64,000 nucleotides of DNA from Gymnopus androsaceus JB14 (GCA_009733575.1 ML769470.1:158901-222900), one strand, 5' to 3'; counted from the stretch's first letter, positions 10,814 through 22,286 are shown. Translations and numbers: made by a program. The notes: generated by a model not told the origin, from the sequence alone.

Positions 10814-11996
10814 CTAGATATCTAGTCTCCAAGACTTGCTAAATAACTCTAAAAATGCACCGTCAGAATAATCAATCGAATACAGAGACGCAATACTTAC
10901 TCCTCTGTCCTCCAAAAAATCCAAATACGTCAACGCGACAGCAACCCAGAAGCTTGGTTCTACGCCCAGCATCTCCGCCTCTAACTTGTCCAGCTGGATC
11001 ATACCATTCACTGAACCGTTAACCGTAAACGTCGATGTAAGATCCGTGAATGTTAAAACTGGAAGGGCTTTTATACACGTCGGCGTAGATAATGGTGATG
11101 GTGATGATGATGGCGGTATCGGAGGCGCAGGAGATGCATTAGGCTTAGAACCTGAACCGAGTGCAGGTGCATATGGAGGCGGGGACTGTACAGCGACTCT
11201 GGCAAGGGAAAACGAATACCCACTAGAGATGTCCTGTTCATAGTACCTAAACACATTTATTGCGCGCGAGAAAAAGCTCTCTCGTGTTGAGGGCGGGGGT
11301 GTTACCGCTGGAGCTAGAATGAATTCGGATATGGAGGATGAGGGATTTCTGGGCTTGGATATAGACTTGGACAAGAGCGCTGCCGATGAAGCCGAGGCTT
11401 CCGCAGACAGAGTCCGTGGGGCAAGCTCGGGGGAAGGAGGACTCAGAGACAGCGTCGGAATGGCTGGGGGAGTCGGCGGATATGAATGGACGGAAGAAGT
11501 ACTGGCCATTGCAGTTGGCTGATTGGTAAAGTAGTCGGGCGTCAGATAATGGTGTTGTTGGAACATTAGTGCGCGACTTGAACGACAAGGCAGCGTCGGA
11601 ATGCAGCGGGCTTTTTGAGGGTACAGGAATTAGAGGAATGAATACGCCTGGAGGAAAGCTCGGAGAGCGAATTCGGATATACCATCCTTTGGATCCTGGT
11701 CGATGAATAATCCACCGCACAGTGCTTGTTGAGCTGTGCTAAAGTACCAGTTAATATTTGAGTTAGTGTACAAATTAAACAGACGTACAACTAAATGCTC
11801 AATAATTTCATCTTCAGCTAAAAACCTTTCCTTGAACCAAACGATTTCATCTGATGCTTCGTCAAGCACATTTATACGTGCTTCTTGCAGAACATCTGTG
11901 CTGAGAATTCAAGTTTATTAGTTCAGTTCACTAGGCCGTAGCCTGGGCATACCTCTGCACTTTGAATTTTGTAAATTTCGGTTCGTTCGTGGTCAT
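10814..11996 (-). CDS. unrecognised Ser/Pro-rich protein, divergent from MED21
   Basis: The minus-strand start MTTNEPKFTKFKVQS (11953-11996) is followed by exon 11792-11900 (VLDEASDEIVWFKERFLAED) and an exon from 11738 beginning STSTVRWIIHRPGSKGWYIR. Near 11566 the frame should shift: the alternative frame gives MFQQHHYLTPDYFTNQPTAM, a long Ser/Pro/Ala-rich linker and a conserved-looking end (EAEMLGVEPSFWVAVALTYL, DFLEDR). The start is 93 bp from the MED21 start on the other strand, so the two share a bidirectional promoter. A partial copy lies at 17.2-17.5 kb. No known domain is recognised. Confidence 0.55.
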
Positions 11997-12088
11997 AGTC
12001 GAGAGAGAAACAAGTCAAGTGATCGGATCGCTGTTTTGTTTTGAACCACCACAATCTCTCGGTCCCAATGCTTCAAGAATTGTCGCAT

Positions 12089-12736
12089 ATGGACCGTATT
12101 ACCCAGCTCCAAGATGAAATCAGCAGCTCCTTATGATAATGTCTACTTCTATCGCATACCTTACTTCACGCTCCAACTTTCTCCAAGTTGATTCAGAAAT
12201 TCCAATCACCAAGCAGAGAAATCCCGAAAAGTATGACACTCCAGAGGTTTTTGAAGGTGTGCATTTACTTTTTTAATCTTATTGCAATGCTTATATCTTC
12301 TATTCGCAGCCAACAAAAAGGAACTTGTCACAGACCTCATCCGTAAAGCGAAACAGGTCGAATATCTCATCAACTCTTTACCAGAGCCAGAACCGGAGGA
12401 ACTTCAAGTGAGCTTTGCTCTTTACGCGTCTAATGGTCTCAGTACTCATTTTATTTACTCCCTTAGGCGCAAAGGCTGCAGGAGCTCGAAGAAGAGATGC
12501 AGTTGGCCAATGCAGAGTATATCCAAGCTGTTAATAGATTAAGTGAGTTATCGTGTTTCCTCAAGTCTTGCCCGTATATATCTACTTCTATCATCGACAT
12601 CTGACTTGCCAATCAACAAACAGAAACCCTACACGCCTCAGTATCCGAGCTCCTGCGGTCAATGTTGACAGAAGTCGACGATAGGCTTATTGACGATGGT
12701 CACGATATGGATAGCTCAGAACAATGTAGACCGTGA
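12089..12736 (+). CDS. MED21: Mediator complex subunit 21, copy 1
   Basis: MED21/Srb7 is a small coiled-coil subunit of the middle module of the Mediator coactivator, paired with MED7. Exons 12089-12256, 12310-12407, 12467-12542 and 12624-12736. The start is MDRITQLQDE, as in the family. Diagnostic text: KYDTPEVFE, TDLIRKAKQVEYLINSLPEP, LQELEEEMQLANAEYIQAVN and TLHASVSELLRSMLTEVDD. At 12119-12121 the sequence GAAATCAGCAG has lost one T relative to copy 2 (GAAATTCAGCAG). This puts a stop four codons later; all later exons are in frame with each other. MED21 is essential in yeast, so either this base is a sequence error or another copy exists. Confidence 0.85.
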
Positions 12737-13414
12737 CGTTTCTATGGATTCATGAGTCTGACATCGAGCAGACTCCTCATCAAGTAGCTTCCGCCGCTCT
12801 CTCCCCGTCTGGAATACCCATTCCTCGATGTACCACTACACTACAATGCACCTGTACTGTGCTCTCTACACAGTATGGTCCTGATGCCGGTCCTTACAGC
12901 GAACGTTCAAACTCCGGCGGCAAAGGCGTTACAGCTCATCCCCTTCACTCTGTCCGTTGGCATTGTCGAGAAGGAATCACATTGCAATCAAATCTCATTC
13001 CATATCTTCGATGTCGATTCCTAGTCCAACGTACTCGAGGATCGTTCAGGCAGCGCTGAACCTTCCATACTCGAGACCGAGACTCGATTACTCGACCGCG
13101 AATTATTTTCTTGTTTGGTTGTATTTGTCCAATCATCTCGACATGGATGTCACTCGAGCTCTGTTGTTGACCTGCTACCACTATACTCTCGCTAGCCTGG
13201 CTTATTCTTGCTCAATCTCAGGAATTGGCGGCATCAGGTGGTAAGGAGATTTTCAGGCGCGATAAACGCGCTTTCCGCCTGTCCTCCACCATCGCCGATA
13301 TCCTCATTCCTGATCCGGCTACGTAACGCTGGAGCACTGCTCAATTCTCAAGGACCTGGATGTGATCAGTCTCTCCAACCTCTCGCTCTCGACTTTCCGA
13401 TGTCTACCCTTGAT
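12737..13414. repeat. duplicated segment downstream of MED21, no assigned gene
   Basis: Shared with 19015-19610. Open frames run in several phases on the plus strand, for example a Ser-rich piece near 12880-13070, but no frame is conserved cleanly between the copies and I recognise no domain. It may be remains of a gene truncated by the duplication. Confidence 0.45.
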
Positions 13415-13659
13415 CTACTCATGAAGATTGTGTGCGGGCTCGGTCGACTGAGATTCCTCAGTCTAGTACTAATAGAACGTACAATCAATAAAACGCTCTT
13501 ACTAGCCAACTGAATCGCCATACTACAAATTGTGGTAGTCTTGCCTACTCCTCCCTTGCCTTCACAAAAGATCCATTTCAGCGTTATTTGGTCGAGAATA
13601 TTTTGAAGGGTCGGTTCGAGTGTTTCTCCGTCGAATGAGGTGTCTATCAGGGCAGCCAT
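13415..13659 (-). pseudogene. GET3: 5' fragment of GET3/ASNA1 ATPase
   Basis: GET3 is the cytosolic ATPase that delivers tail-anchored proteins to the ER. Exon 13483-13659 encodes [37 protein letters not shown] (deviant Walker A) and the end KSVLLI. After a short 35-nt GT-AG intron the next exon begins STEPAHNL, matching the family's STDPAHNL switch I, and then stops (HE, TAG at 13415-13417). The family needs about 260 more residues, and nothing downstream matches, so this is a truncated copy joined to the duplicated segment. A complete gene should exist elsewhere. An intact gene with a misassembled 3' end is the alternative. Confidence 0.75.
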
Positions 13660-14445
13660 TGTCACTATGGGTTTGAGGTGTAAATGAGGAAAAGATGAAG
13701 GCGCGATAGGCGCTAAATGCATCTTCAGCATGGACGCTAGTCTACTTCCTCGTTTTCTTTCATCTTTCTGGATCTTTCTCCAGCCTTCTTGTATTTTGTC
13801 GGGTCGTGGATAATTCCATATTCTTCGTCTTGATTCCTTGACCTTCTGGTTCTTTTGTGAATCTGGCTTAAGTCCTTTCCCCGGCGGCGATCTATCTCTC
13901 GAGTTTCCATGAACTTGATCTTCTAACTCGAAGGCTGAAGTTGACCTTGTTCATCTCACTAATAACTCCACTTGTATTCATAATCAGTGTTAAAATGGGT
14001 ACTAGGTGGGAGCCATAACGTTGATCTTGCGTATCATTTTGTTCTTTTCTCTTTCAAGTCGCGGCACCAGCTCCTCCTCGTTCATAATATAATACTCACC
14101 TTCTTGTTAGCGTAGCAATATCCTCTGCTTCTGAACGTTCTAATCACCAATCACATCAAATCTCTGGAAGTGTATCGGTCAATATGTACAATCCAATATC
14201 ATCGCTTCATTCAACTCCCAGCTGGGGGATATAGATATGATCAATCAGGATTCAAGGCATATCTTTTGTTTGCAAACTTGCAGTGTGCTCAAAACATTTG
14301 GCCTGTGTTCCTCCTGATACGGTATATTCAATATATATCGTCACTGTCGAATGTATAGCCTATGCAAATATAGCCTACGAAATATATCCTTATCGAATCT
14401 GCCTTCACGTGTGCGTCTTCTCACTTCTTTCTCTCGACTCTCATC
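13660..14445. other. intergenic between GET3 fragment and P450
   Basis: Divergent promoter region, with no open frame of substance. It is pyrimidine-rich near 13740-13800 and before the P450 ATG (TTCTCACTTCTTTCTCTCG). Confidence 0.5.
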
Positions 14446-16971
14446 ATGGAGGGAGCTACACTGAGCCCAGCAATCATTGTTGCTATGGTACTTGGGCTTG
14501 TCTTTGTAGCCTGGCATCATCGCAACAGTGGCTCTAATCATAAACTTCCTCTTCCTCCAGGACCTACAAAGCTTCCACTGCTCGGGAATGTCCTGGTGCA
14601 TATTTCCGTTATCGCTTTTTTTTCGATGTGGATGTTCATTTTGGTTTGCATATAGGATATGCCATCTAGTTTTCAGTGGATTAAGTTTTCCCAATGGGCC
14701 GAGAAGTTCGGTAATATTCTCCTCTGTCGTTCAATACTAGTGGTCAAGACTCACATCAAGAACACACACATAGATTCGGATATTTTGCACCTCGAAGTTG
14801 CCGGAACCGACTACATTGTGCTAAACTCCTACGATGCAGCTACAGACCTACTTGAAAAGAGGTCAAGTATTTATTCGGGCAGGTACGCTGTTCCCGGTTT
14901 TCAGATTGTATGATTAATAGTAGACTGAATGTGTCACCGTTAGGCCGCATTATACTATGTTGTGTGATCTGTGAGTGCCAAGAAAACCTTACAATCTCTA
15001 TCTAATCCTTAGATAGTGTAGGGTATGTACCGGCACTCATCCCATGTTACGATGCTCATACTACATGCAGATGGAGTGGCGATCTTGTTCTCATGCCGTA
15101 CGGCAATGAGTGGAAGTCTCATAGGAAGCTCTTCCAACAAGGTGACGTTCCCAATACTCTGTGAAGTATTTTTGGTTTGATTGACGTTCAAGTAGAATTT
15201 CATCCGGCCAACTCTTCTCTGTATCTTCCGCATGAAAAGAAGGCCCTTCGTGCTTTCTTAAAGAGTTTACTTGATGCACCGGAGGAATGGGGTGAGCATA
15301 CCCAACAGTAAGCGTCGGTTCCCTAATTAATCCTCTATTGATTCCTACGGCTGCAATTAATTCTTGCGGAGAGAGCGTAAAACCTTCTTTGGAATTTACT
15401 AATTTAGATTCTCTAATAGTTTGCTGGGTGCGATCATCCTTGGCGTAGCCTACGGCCTCCATGTCCAACCCAAGGACGACCCCTACATTGAAACAGCCAG
15501 GAAGATGAGCGATGTTCTTACCAACACTCTGATTCCGGGTGAATTTCTCGTCGTAAGTCAAGCGTGCAGCGATTGCACCCTCATCAAATTGGCGATGGCA
15601 CTGAATTATTATTATTTTCTTTCATTGACACCTCCATAGGATAGCTTCCCCATTCTCAAATACGTCCCATCCTGGTTCCCGGGTGCCTCCTTCAAGCGAA
15701 AAGCCAGCTCCTGGAATGGAATTCGCAATGCAACAATTACACCACCATTTACGAGGGTTCAGAAAGCCATGGTAAGTCTTTACCTTTTCTACGGCGTGTT
15801 GTATGCGCATTGATTTCATAGGTCAATGGTACTGCCGAAGACTGTTTCACTCTACGTTGCCTACAACGTCTTGAACGTCCTGAACGTCCTGATCCTGGAC
15901 GCGATAATCTCTCAGTTGAGGAACAAATTATCAAAAACACTGCTGGGACCATGTTTGAAGGTGAAGCACTGGCATTGTATCTTCTCTAGTCAGTCGTTTA
16001 TCTTTTATGAAGGCGGCTCCGACACAGGATCAACTGCTCTTTTGACATTCATTCTTGCCATGTTATGCTTCCCGCACGCTCAACGCGAGGCGCAGGAAGA
16101 ATTGGACGAGGTTATTGGCAAGGAGCGGCTACCGGATCCTGAGGATGAAGATTCGTTACCATATGTGAAAGCTCTCATGTATGAATGCTTCAGGTGAGTC
16201 TGGACGATATTAATCGGATGACTACTCACCGGCCTTGTTCTTTAACAATGCTTAGATGGGAGACGGTCTTGCCATTATGCAAGTATTTTCGTTCATGTTA
16301 TAATCATATTTAACCTATCGTTTTCTAGCCTTGCCCCACCAGGTCGACAGGGATGACACCTATAAAGGATACTTTATCCCAAAACACTCGACAGTGATAC
16401 CAAACGTTTGGTATGTAAAAGTACTCTTCCTTTACTATTATCTCAATCGTGATAGGGGAATGCTACGAGACGAGAAAACATATGGTCCTAATGCACATCT
16501 CTTTGAACCCAAGCGGTGGCTCCTTAAGGGCTCTGATCAAAGGGGATGGAAACTCAACCCAGAAATGCGTGAACCCACTGGTATAAGTTTTGGCTTTGGT
16601 AGACGGTTAGTGCCAGCTTCACATTGTATCCTCCTTGCTCTTCCAAGCTCACTACTTACAGTGTATGCCCAGGGAAACACATGGCTCTCTCCTCATTCTG
16701 GCTATCAGCTTCCTCCCTGCTTCACTCATTTAATATTACCCCGGCCATTGACAAAGATGGAAATCCTATTGAGCCGAAGGTAGAATATGTTTCGGGTGCA
16801 CAGAAGTATGTGGTACCACTCCATTAGTTCCATTATTTCTGCTAATTCACTCACCTAAAAACAATCTATACATCTACAGCCGCCCCGCGCCCTTCCAATG
16901 CACCATCAAGCCTCGCTCTGAAGAACATGCGGTACTCATAAGACAGGCACTGGATAGCAACTTGGAATAAT
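14446..16971 (+). CDS. cytochrome P450 monooxygenase, intact
   Basis: Membrane-anchored haem monooxygenase of the ER, substrate unknown. Fifteen exons join in frame with no shift. The N-terminal anchor (AIIVAMVLGLVFVAWHH) is followed by the Pro-rich hinge LPLPPGPTKLPLLGN. C-helix region: YGNEWKSHRKLFQQ. I-helix: FEGGSDTGST (AGxDT type). K-helix: YECFRW, with the ExxR Glu and Arg present. PERF-type region: FEPKRW. Haem loop: FGFGRRVCPGKHMA, with the Cys ligand, split by an intron after GRR. The stop is TAA at 16969-16971. One intron (16279-16328) must be GC-AG to keep LPLSLPHQV in frame. The pattern resembles agaricomycete B-class families such as CYP5037/CYP620-like, but I cannot assign a family number. 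No neighbouring biosynthetic gene suggests a cluster. Confidence 0.92.
16279..16328 (+). other. GC-AG intron in the P450
   Basis: Donor TTAT|GCAAGT, acceptor TTCTAG|CC. The nearby GTATTT donor gives a frame that hits a stop within ten codons; the GC donor gives LPLSLPHQVDRDD. Confidence 0.8.
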
Positions 16972-17207
16972 TAGGACCCAGCTTGCTTTCTTTTCTGTGA
17001 ACATCTGGAACTTGTGTAGCACTGGTTAGCGCCCTAGTTCAGCTACTAGCTACTTTAACTCTACCTAGTACTGGACAGTAGCCTACAGAATTCGAACCTT
17101 TCCATAAAACTGAATCATTTGATTGTTGACATTCAATATCACTATATGCTCGCCACTATAATTATTGTTCCCTTCCTTTCCAGAATTGTTTCTTGCATGC
17201 AGAGTCC

Positions 17208-17531
17208 ATGTGGCAAGCTTGGGGCAAGGGGCTCGGAGGTAGCATTGGAAACGCTGGGGGAGTTGGTGGATATGAATGGATGGAGGAAGTACTGGCCATT
17301 GCAGCTGGCTGATTGGTAAATAGTCCGGCGTAGATAATGGTAATGTTGGGACATTAGTGCGTGACTTGAACAACAGAATGCAGCGGGCTTTTTGAGGGTA
17401 CAGGAATTAGAGGAATGAATACGCCTGGAGGAAAGCTCGGAGAGCGAATTCGGATATACCACCCTTTGGGTCCTGGTCGATGAATAATCCACCGCACAGT
17501 GCTTGTTGAGTTGCGCTAAAATACCAGTTAA
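17208..17531 (-). pseudogene. partial copy of the gene at 10814-11996
   Basis: Corresponds to the start of exon 3 and part of the Ser/Pro linker of the copy-1 gene. Exon 2 and most of exon 1 are deleted: CTCAATAATT joins directly to GGTTCGTTC near 17585. The 3' two thirds are absent. It cannot make the copy-1 protein. Confidence 0.75.
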
Positions 17532-17663
17532 CATTTGAGTTTATTGTACAAATTAAACAGACGTACAACTAGATGCTCAATAATTGGTTCGTTCATGGTC
17601 ATAGTGCAGGTCAAGTGATCGGATCGCTGTTTTGTTTTGAACCACCACAATCTCTCGGTCCCA

Positions 17664-19014
17664 ATGCTTCAAGAATTGTCGCATACGTATGCCAGCTCCA
17701 AGATGAAATTCAGCAGCTCCTTATGATAATGTCTACTTCTATCGCATACCTTACTTCACGCTCCAACTTTCTCCAAGTTGATTCAGAAATTCCCATCACC
17801 AAGCAGAGAAATCCCGAAAAGTATGACACTCCAGAGGTTTTTGAAGGTGTGCATTTACTTTTTTAATCTTATTGCAATGCTTATATCTTCTCAGCCAACA
17901 AAAAGGAACTTGTCACAGACCTCATCCGTAAAGCGAAACAGGTCGATATCTCATCAACTCTTTACCAGAGCCAGAACCGGAGGAACTTCAAGTGAGCTTT
18001 GTTCTTTACGCGTCTAATTGTGTCGGTACTCATTTTATTGACTCCCTAGGCGCAAAGGCTGCAGGAGCTCGAAGAAGAGATGCAGTTGGCCAATGCAGAG
18101 TATATTCAAGCTGTTACAGCGCTTTCCGTAACTATGTGGAAAACGAATTTTTTGAAAACTTGTGAGGTTGTGTTTGGCTAAGGCTTTGCCAACCCTAGCG
18201 CATGCTCTCACCCACCATTCTTGTTGCGTCGTAGACTTTCGAAGCTGCTGAACATGAGAACCATTCACAAAATTGTACCAGAGATATTGGTGTCAATCAT
18301 TGAGCATTATGGCAAATTTTAGTGGTCATTCCAGCACCTCAGGCTCCAACGACATTGCAACTAATTCAATGACAAAATGAAGATCTGAAGTTTCTCAAAG
18401 CGTCTCAGTGGGCATGGAAATCAAGGGAAAGAAGGAAGGAATTGGGAAGGAGACATATGTGACTGAATAAAGGTATGTTGCTTGAAGTTTGAACCCTCAG
18501 TTTTCCGCCAGAAAGCTCATAACCTGTCCCAAGATTTTTGTCATCTACCCTTCGAACTTCAGCCAGATTCAACCATGATTTAGTACTATGGGCTTTGTTT
18601 GGACAGTATATCATCTAGTATACAGATAAACACACCCTAAGTATCACCCCAATAATTCTATACAATCTACGTACAAAAATGGGGCTTTCGAGACGAGTTG
18701 TCTTTTGTTCTAAAGCCTTAGCCAAACATGACCTCACAAGTTTTCAAAAATTTTGTTTTCCACATAATTACGGAAAGCGCTGTAATAGATTAAGTGAGTT
18801 GTCGTGTTTCCTTGTCTTGTCCAAACTTTGTCCGTATATATCTACTTTTATCATCGACATCTGACTTGCCAATCTACAAACAGAAACCCTACACGCCTCA
18901 GTATCCGAGCTCCTGCGGTAAATGTTGACAGAAGTTGACGATAGGCTTATTGACAATGGTCACGATATGGATGCTCAGAACAGCGTAGACCGTGACGTTT
19001 CTATGGATTCATGA
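17664..19014 (+). pseudogene. MED21: MED21, copy 2, disrupted
   Basis: All four MED21 exons are recognisable. The family start codon and the DRIT residues are lost: the sequence after TTGTCGCAT differs and ATGGACCGT is missing. A base is missing at 17943-17946 (GTCGATATC against GTCGAATATC in copy 1). Exon 3 is split by a 666-bp element inserted in the codons for AVN. The last exon resumes at about 18887. The exon-1 frame that is broken in copy 1 is correct here, so the two copies carry different lesions. Confidence 0.8.
18117..18782. mobile_element. non-autonomous inverted-repeat element with TA target duplication (Tc1/mariner-like MITE)
   Basis: The ends are inverted repeats of about 70 bp: the left end begins CAGCGCTTTCCGTAACTATG, and the right end, reverse-complemented, begins CAGCGCTTTCCGTAATTATG. 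They stay about 90 percent alike to GGCTAAGGCTTT. TA flanks both sides (18115-18116 and 18783-18784). The empty site is preserved in the duplicate: GCTGTTAATAGATT at about 12529-12542. A CAG start plus TA duplication fits the Tc1/mariner superfamily. The interior has no transposase frame. Confidence 0.85.
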
Positions 19015-19982
19015 GTCTGACATTGAGCAGACTCCTCATCAAGTAGCTTCCGCCGCTCTCTCCCCATCTGGAATACCCATTCCTCGATATACCACTACAC
19101 TACAATGCACCTGTACTGTGCTCTCTGCACAGTATGGTCCTGATGCCGGTCCTTACAGCGACCGTTCAAACTCCGGCGGCAAAGGCGTTACTGCAGCATA
19201 TCGCTTCATCCCCTTCACTCTGTCCGTTGGCATTGTCGAGAGTCGAGAAGGAATCACATCACAATCAAATCTCACTCCATATCTTCGATGTCGATTCCTA
19301 GTCCGACGCATTCGAGGATCGTTCGGGCAGCGCTGAACCTTCCATACTCAAAACCAGACTCGATTACTCGACCGCGAATTATTTTCTTGTTTTGGTTGCA
19401 TTTGTTCAATCATCTCGACATGGATGCCACTCGAGCTCTGTTGCTGGCTCGCTACCCGCTGGTTTGGCTTATTTCTTGCTCAATCTCAGGAATTAGGATC
19501 TCTAGGAAGGAGACTTTCAGGCTCCCGCCTGTCCTCCATCGCCGATATTCTCATATCCCTGATCCAGCTGCGTAGCGCTGGCCCAAGTGCTCAATTCTCA
19601 AGGGCCCAGATCTCCTCGACCTCTCCATATGTATGTAATGGCATTTTTGCGAATCGTCCGCTTCAGACCGCTATCTGGAGGCAGAGACCAATTATAGCAG
19701 CAGTCCCGTAAAAATATCATTGCTGTTTGCAAAAAAACATACAAATATTCTTGAGCCCGACCAATAAAGGGTAAGCCTGGCAGGCACTTGGGCGGAAGAT
19801 TCGCATACAGTAAGTACGGAGTTCATTTGGGTTCGTACTTCGTACCGGGTTCGAGCTCCCTAATGAGGATGTCGCCTGAGCCTGCTCACTGGTGCTTGGG
19901 CCTTGGCTCAACACAGCATCAGAGCGAATTGACACTGCTGAGCATTGGCGTCTGGTTACTTGTAATGATCTTCTGTAATAGA

Positions 19983-20005
19983 CCTTCCTTCCTTCCTTCC
20001 TTCCT
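19983..20005. repeat. (CCTT)n microsatellite
   Basis: Five perfect CCTT units followed by a partial unit, 150-190 bp upstream of the kinase-like gene, within its promoter region. Confidence 0.9.
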
Positions 20006-20172
20006 AATTTGATTTTCAATCACCCGACTGCGAAGATTCGCTGGGGCCATGGTCTATTAGTATTAGTATTTAACGAACGCTTGAGTAGCTTCCCCTGTTT
20101 AGAACCTCCCCGCTGGTCGGACGAATTCTTTGTCTTGCCCTCTTCCGCTGGTTGCAAATTTCAAAAAAGAAC

Positions 20173-21309
20173 ATGCCCTTGAAAGTCAATCTTCGAGCGC
20201 TGCTTATCGTTATCGCCACCCTGTTGGTCACTGTCTCAGCCACGCCGCTCGTTCACCGTGCTTATGACGGGGTGAGTGCCTTGGACGCGCTCTCAATTTC
20301 AACAACTATTAACCGCTGCACTTTTTACTATTAGCAAGCATGGATGCTTGACAGTTACGAAGTTGTTGCGAGTAAACAGCCTTCTGAAGTATTGGAGAAG
20401 GCCTTTGGTAAGTCCTAGATGCAAGTAATAAAGCATGTAAATAACTCACATCTTTTTTAGAGACCAAGTTGACATTGGTTCTCGGTAAACCATTGGAAAT
20501 GGGGCGCAGTAATGATGGGGTATACGAAATGACCACCTTTGAGGGCAAGGACGCGACCAAGATGATATGCAAGGTCATGAAAGACAAGAACAATGCAGCC
20601 TTGGGGGAAGTTCTCGCCCTCACGAAAGTCGGTGGATTCATCAAATCTGGTATGTATAGGGTTTGTGTAGCTTTGACCGTATAAACTGAAGCTCTCTAAT
20701 TATCAGGACTGTGTTTAATCCGTCATGAAGAGAAACCGTGTATCGTTATGAAGAAGGTTGAAGGAAAAATTTTAAATAAGCATATTGGGTACAAGCAGGC
20801 TTCGGATCACGAAAAAGTGGAACTGAAGCAAGCAGCTATTAACAAGGCGTGCGATCAGACCGCTAGGCTTGGGGAAGAGAAAAGGATTTTTCACTAGTAC
20901 GTCGATGTCCGGGTTTAGTCTCTCTTTTTTTTGTTTTAATCGCTAGGCTCTAATTCCAGTGATAACAACCTCAGTAACGTATGTATTACCATGAAGGACG
21001 AAGAAGCAGCGTCCTCCCGCAAAGTTCGCCGTACCTCACCAAAGTCAAGTCCCTCCCAAGCTTCCTCCTTCTCCAAACCGCCTCCCATAGTGTCCACCGC
21101 CCTGCTTTGCGACTGGAGCGCCTCCCAAACCTTTGTTGTTGCTGAAAGTGCTACATACAAACAAATTGTGAGTCTCCTCTCCATCGATATCTATTTCACT
21201 TACGCCGGATGTATTATGTCTGATTGAATAGTATGAGTACTGCACGAAGAGGTGGACACCCGAGAATTGGAAGGTTATATCGGATGAGACGGTTTTTTCT
21301 TTCGACTGA
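20173..21309 (+). CDS. secreted protein with a kinase-like fold
   Basis: Exons 20173-20271, 20335-20407, 20461-20649, 20707-20896, 20960-21167 and 21232-21309 join in frame. The start MPLKVNLRALLIVIATLLVT is a clear signal peptide. The core resembles a protein-kinase-like fold: a hinge-like CIVMKKVEGKIL, a helix LKQAAINKACDQ, then RIFHYDNNLSNV, which matches the catalytic-loop pattern HxDxxxxN. After this comes a Ser/Lys/Pro-rich stretch (KSSPSQASSFSKPPP) and a C-terminal YEYCTKRWTPENWKVISD. I see no DFG motif, and the N-lobe glycine loop and Lys are not obvious, so activity is doubtful. Such small secreted kinase-like proteins are common in agaricomycetes; function unknown. A truncated duplicate is at 24.8 kb. 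Confidence 0.75.
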
Positions 21310-21528
21310 ATGGAACGTATCGCTCGTTAGATATTCACTTATCAGCTACATATCGGTTTCTGCTTTGCTGATTCGACAATTCCATCGTTCCCAGCACCAT
21401 TGACGATCGTGCCAGCAACAGAAAAGTAATGCAATAACCGCCAATTTTTCTGTGGTATGCTCTATAGTCTACCCCACTCGATTTCGGGTTTTGCATATAA
21501 TAAGACGAATAAACATTTAATTCATTAA

Positions 21529-22002
21529 TCATCCAGCTCATCTTCGTCGTCTCCCTCCTCAGGACCTCCAACCAAATCTTGCTCCATCATGCCCACTACC
21601 ATGTCCACTGCTGCGCGCGACATCTTGGGCATGGCTCCCGGACGAAGTAGTGGGTGATTTTCGGGTTTTAGTCCCTCCTCCTCCTCATCTTCTCCCTCAG
21701 CGTCAACGTCAGAACCATCGGCATCATCATCCTCGCCACTACCATTGTTGTCTGACCCGCGGAGTCGGAGCCTTCCCCGTCGTCCTCAGAATCAGCCAGT
21801 TTAAAGTCGGCATCTTCTTCGTCGTCCGAATCGACGATCATTTTGTTAATGGTTAGAGGTCCAGAGGGTTTTGGTGCAGGGGGAGGAGTATGACCAGTAT
21901 GATTAGTCCGGGATGACGATGCTTTTGTAGTCGAGTTTCCTTTCCCGCCAAATAGATGTCGGTAATTCCTCACCCACTGACCAATTCCATCCTGTTCCTT
22001 CC
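21529..22002 (-). pseudogene. 3' fragment of the RTT106-like gene
   Basis: Near-identical to the 3' end of the gene at 26366-27900 (acidic tail, MIVDSDDEEDADFKLAD). It stops abruptly at about 22002 and has a short deletion after SDSA that shifts the frame. It is the truncated side of the 20.7-22.0 / 24.8-26.9 kb block duplication. Confidence 0.8.
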
Positions 22003-22286
22003 GATCATTTCCTCTCCCTAAATGAAGTCCAGATACGTTGTAGATGGAGGTATACGTCCTTGCCAGATTTTCGAAGATTTTTCGTGTGGGCGCCCAAATA
22101 AGCGCCCAAAATCTTTGCAGGCGTTGGCCTTGCGTTGGTCACTACCACTGTAGGAATTACTGTTTTGTATCGTGTATGTCACACCACACCACGCTGTCCA
22201 TCGGTTGTCCTTTGCAATTGCATCTCCTCCAGTCGACTTGTCCACCATCGACGGTAAATTTGACTGCCGCCGCAACGGTCATAACC

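Larger units (their letters stand above)
17208..19610. repeat. second copy of the MED21-containing segmental duplication
   Basis: Matches about 11416-13350 in the same orientation with frequent substitutions and small indels. The left edge is near 17208 and the right edge near 19605, where the similarity stops after CAATTCTCAAGG. Relative to copy 1 it lacks the stretch equivalent to about 11809-11979 and carries the inverted-repeat element at 18117-18782. Confidence 0.85.

Noticed and set aside
19790..19880. tRNA- or SINE-like B box (GGGTTCGAGCTCC near 19848)
   Set aside because: No A box at the right distance and no cloverleaf could be folded by eye; similar weak words at 24540 and 36715 are equally unsupported.
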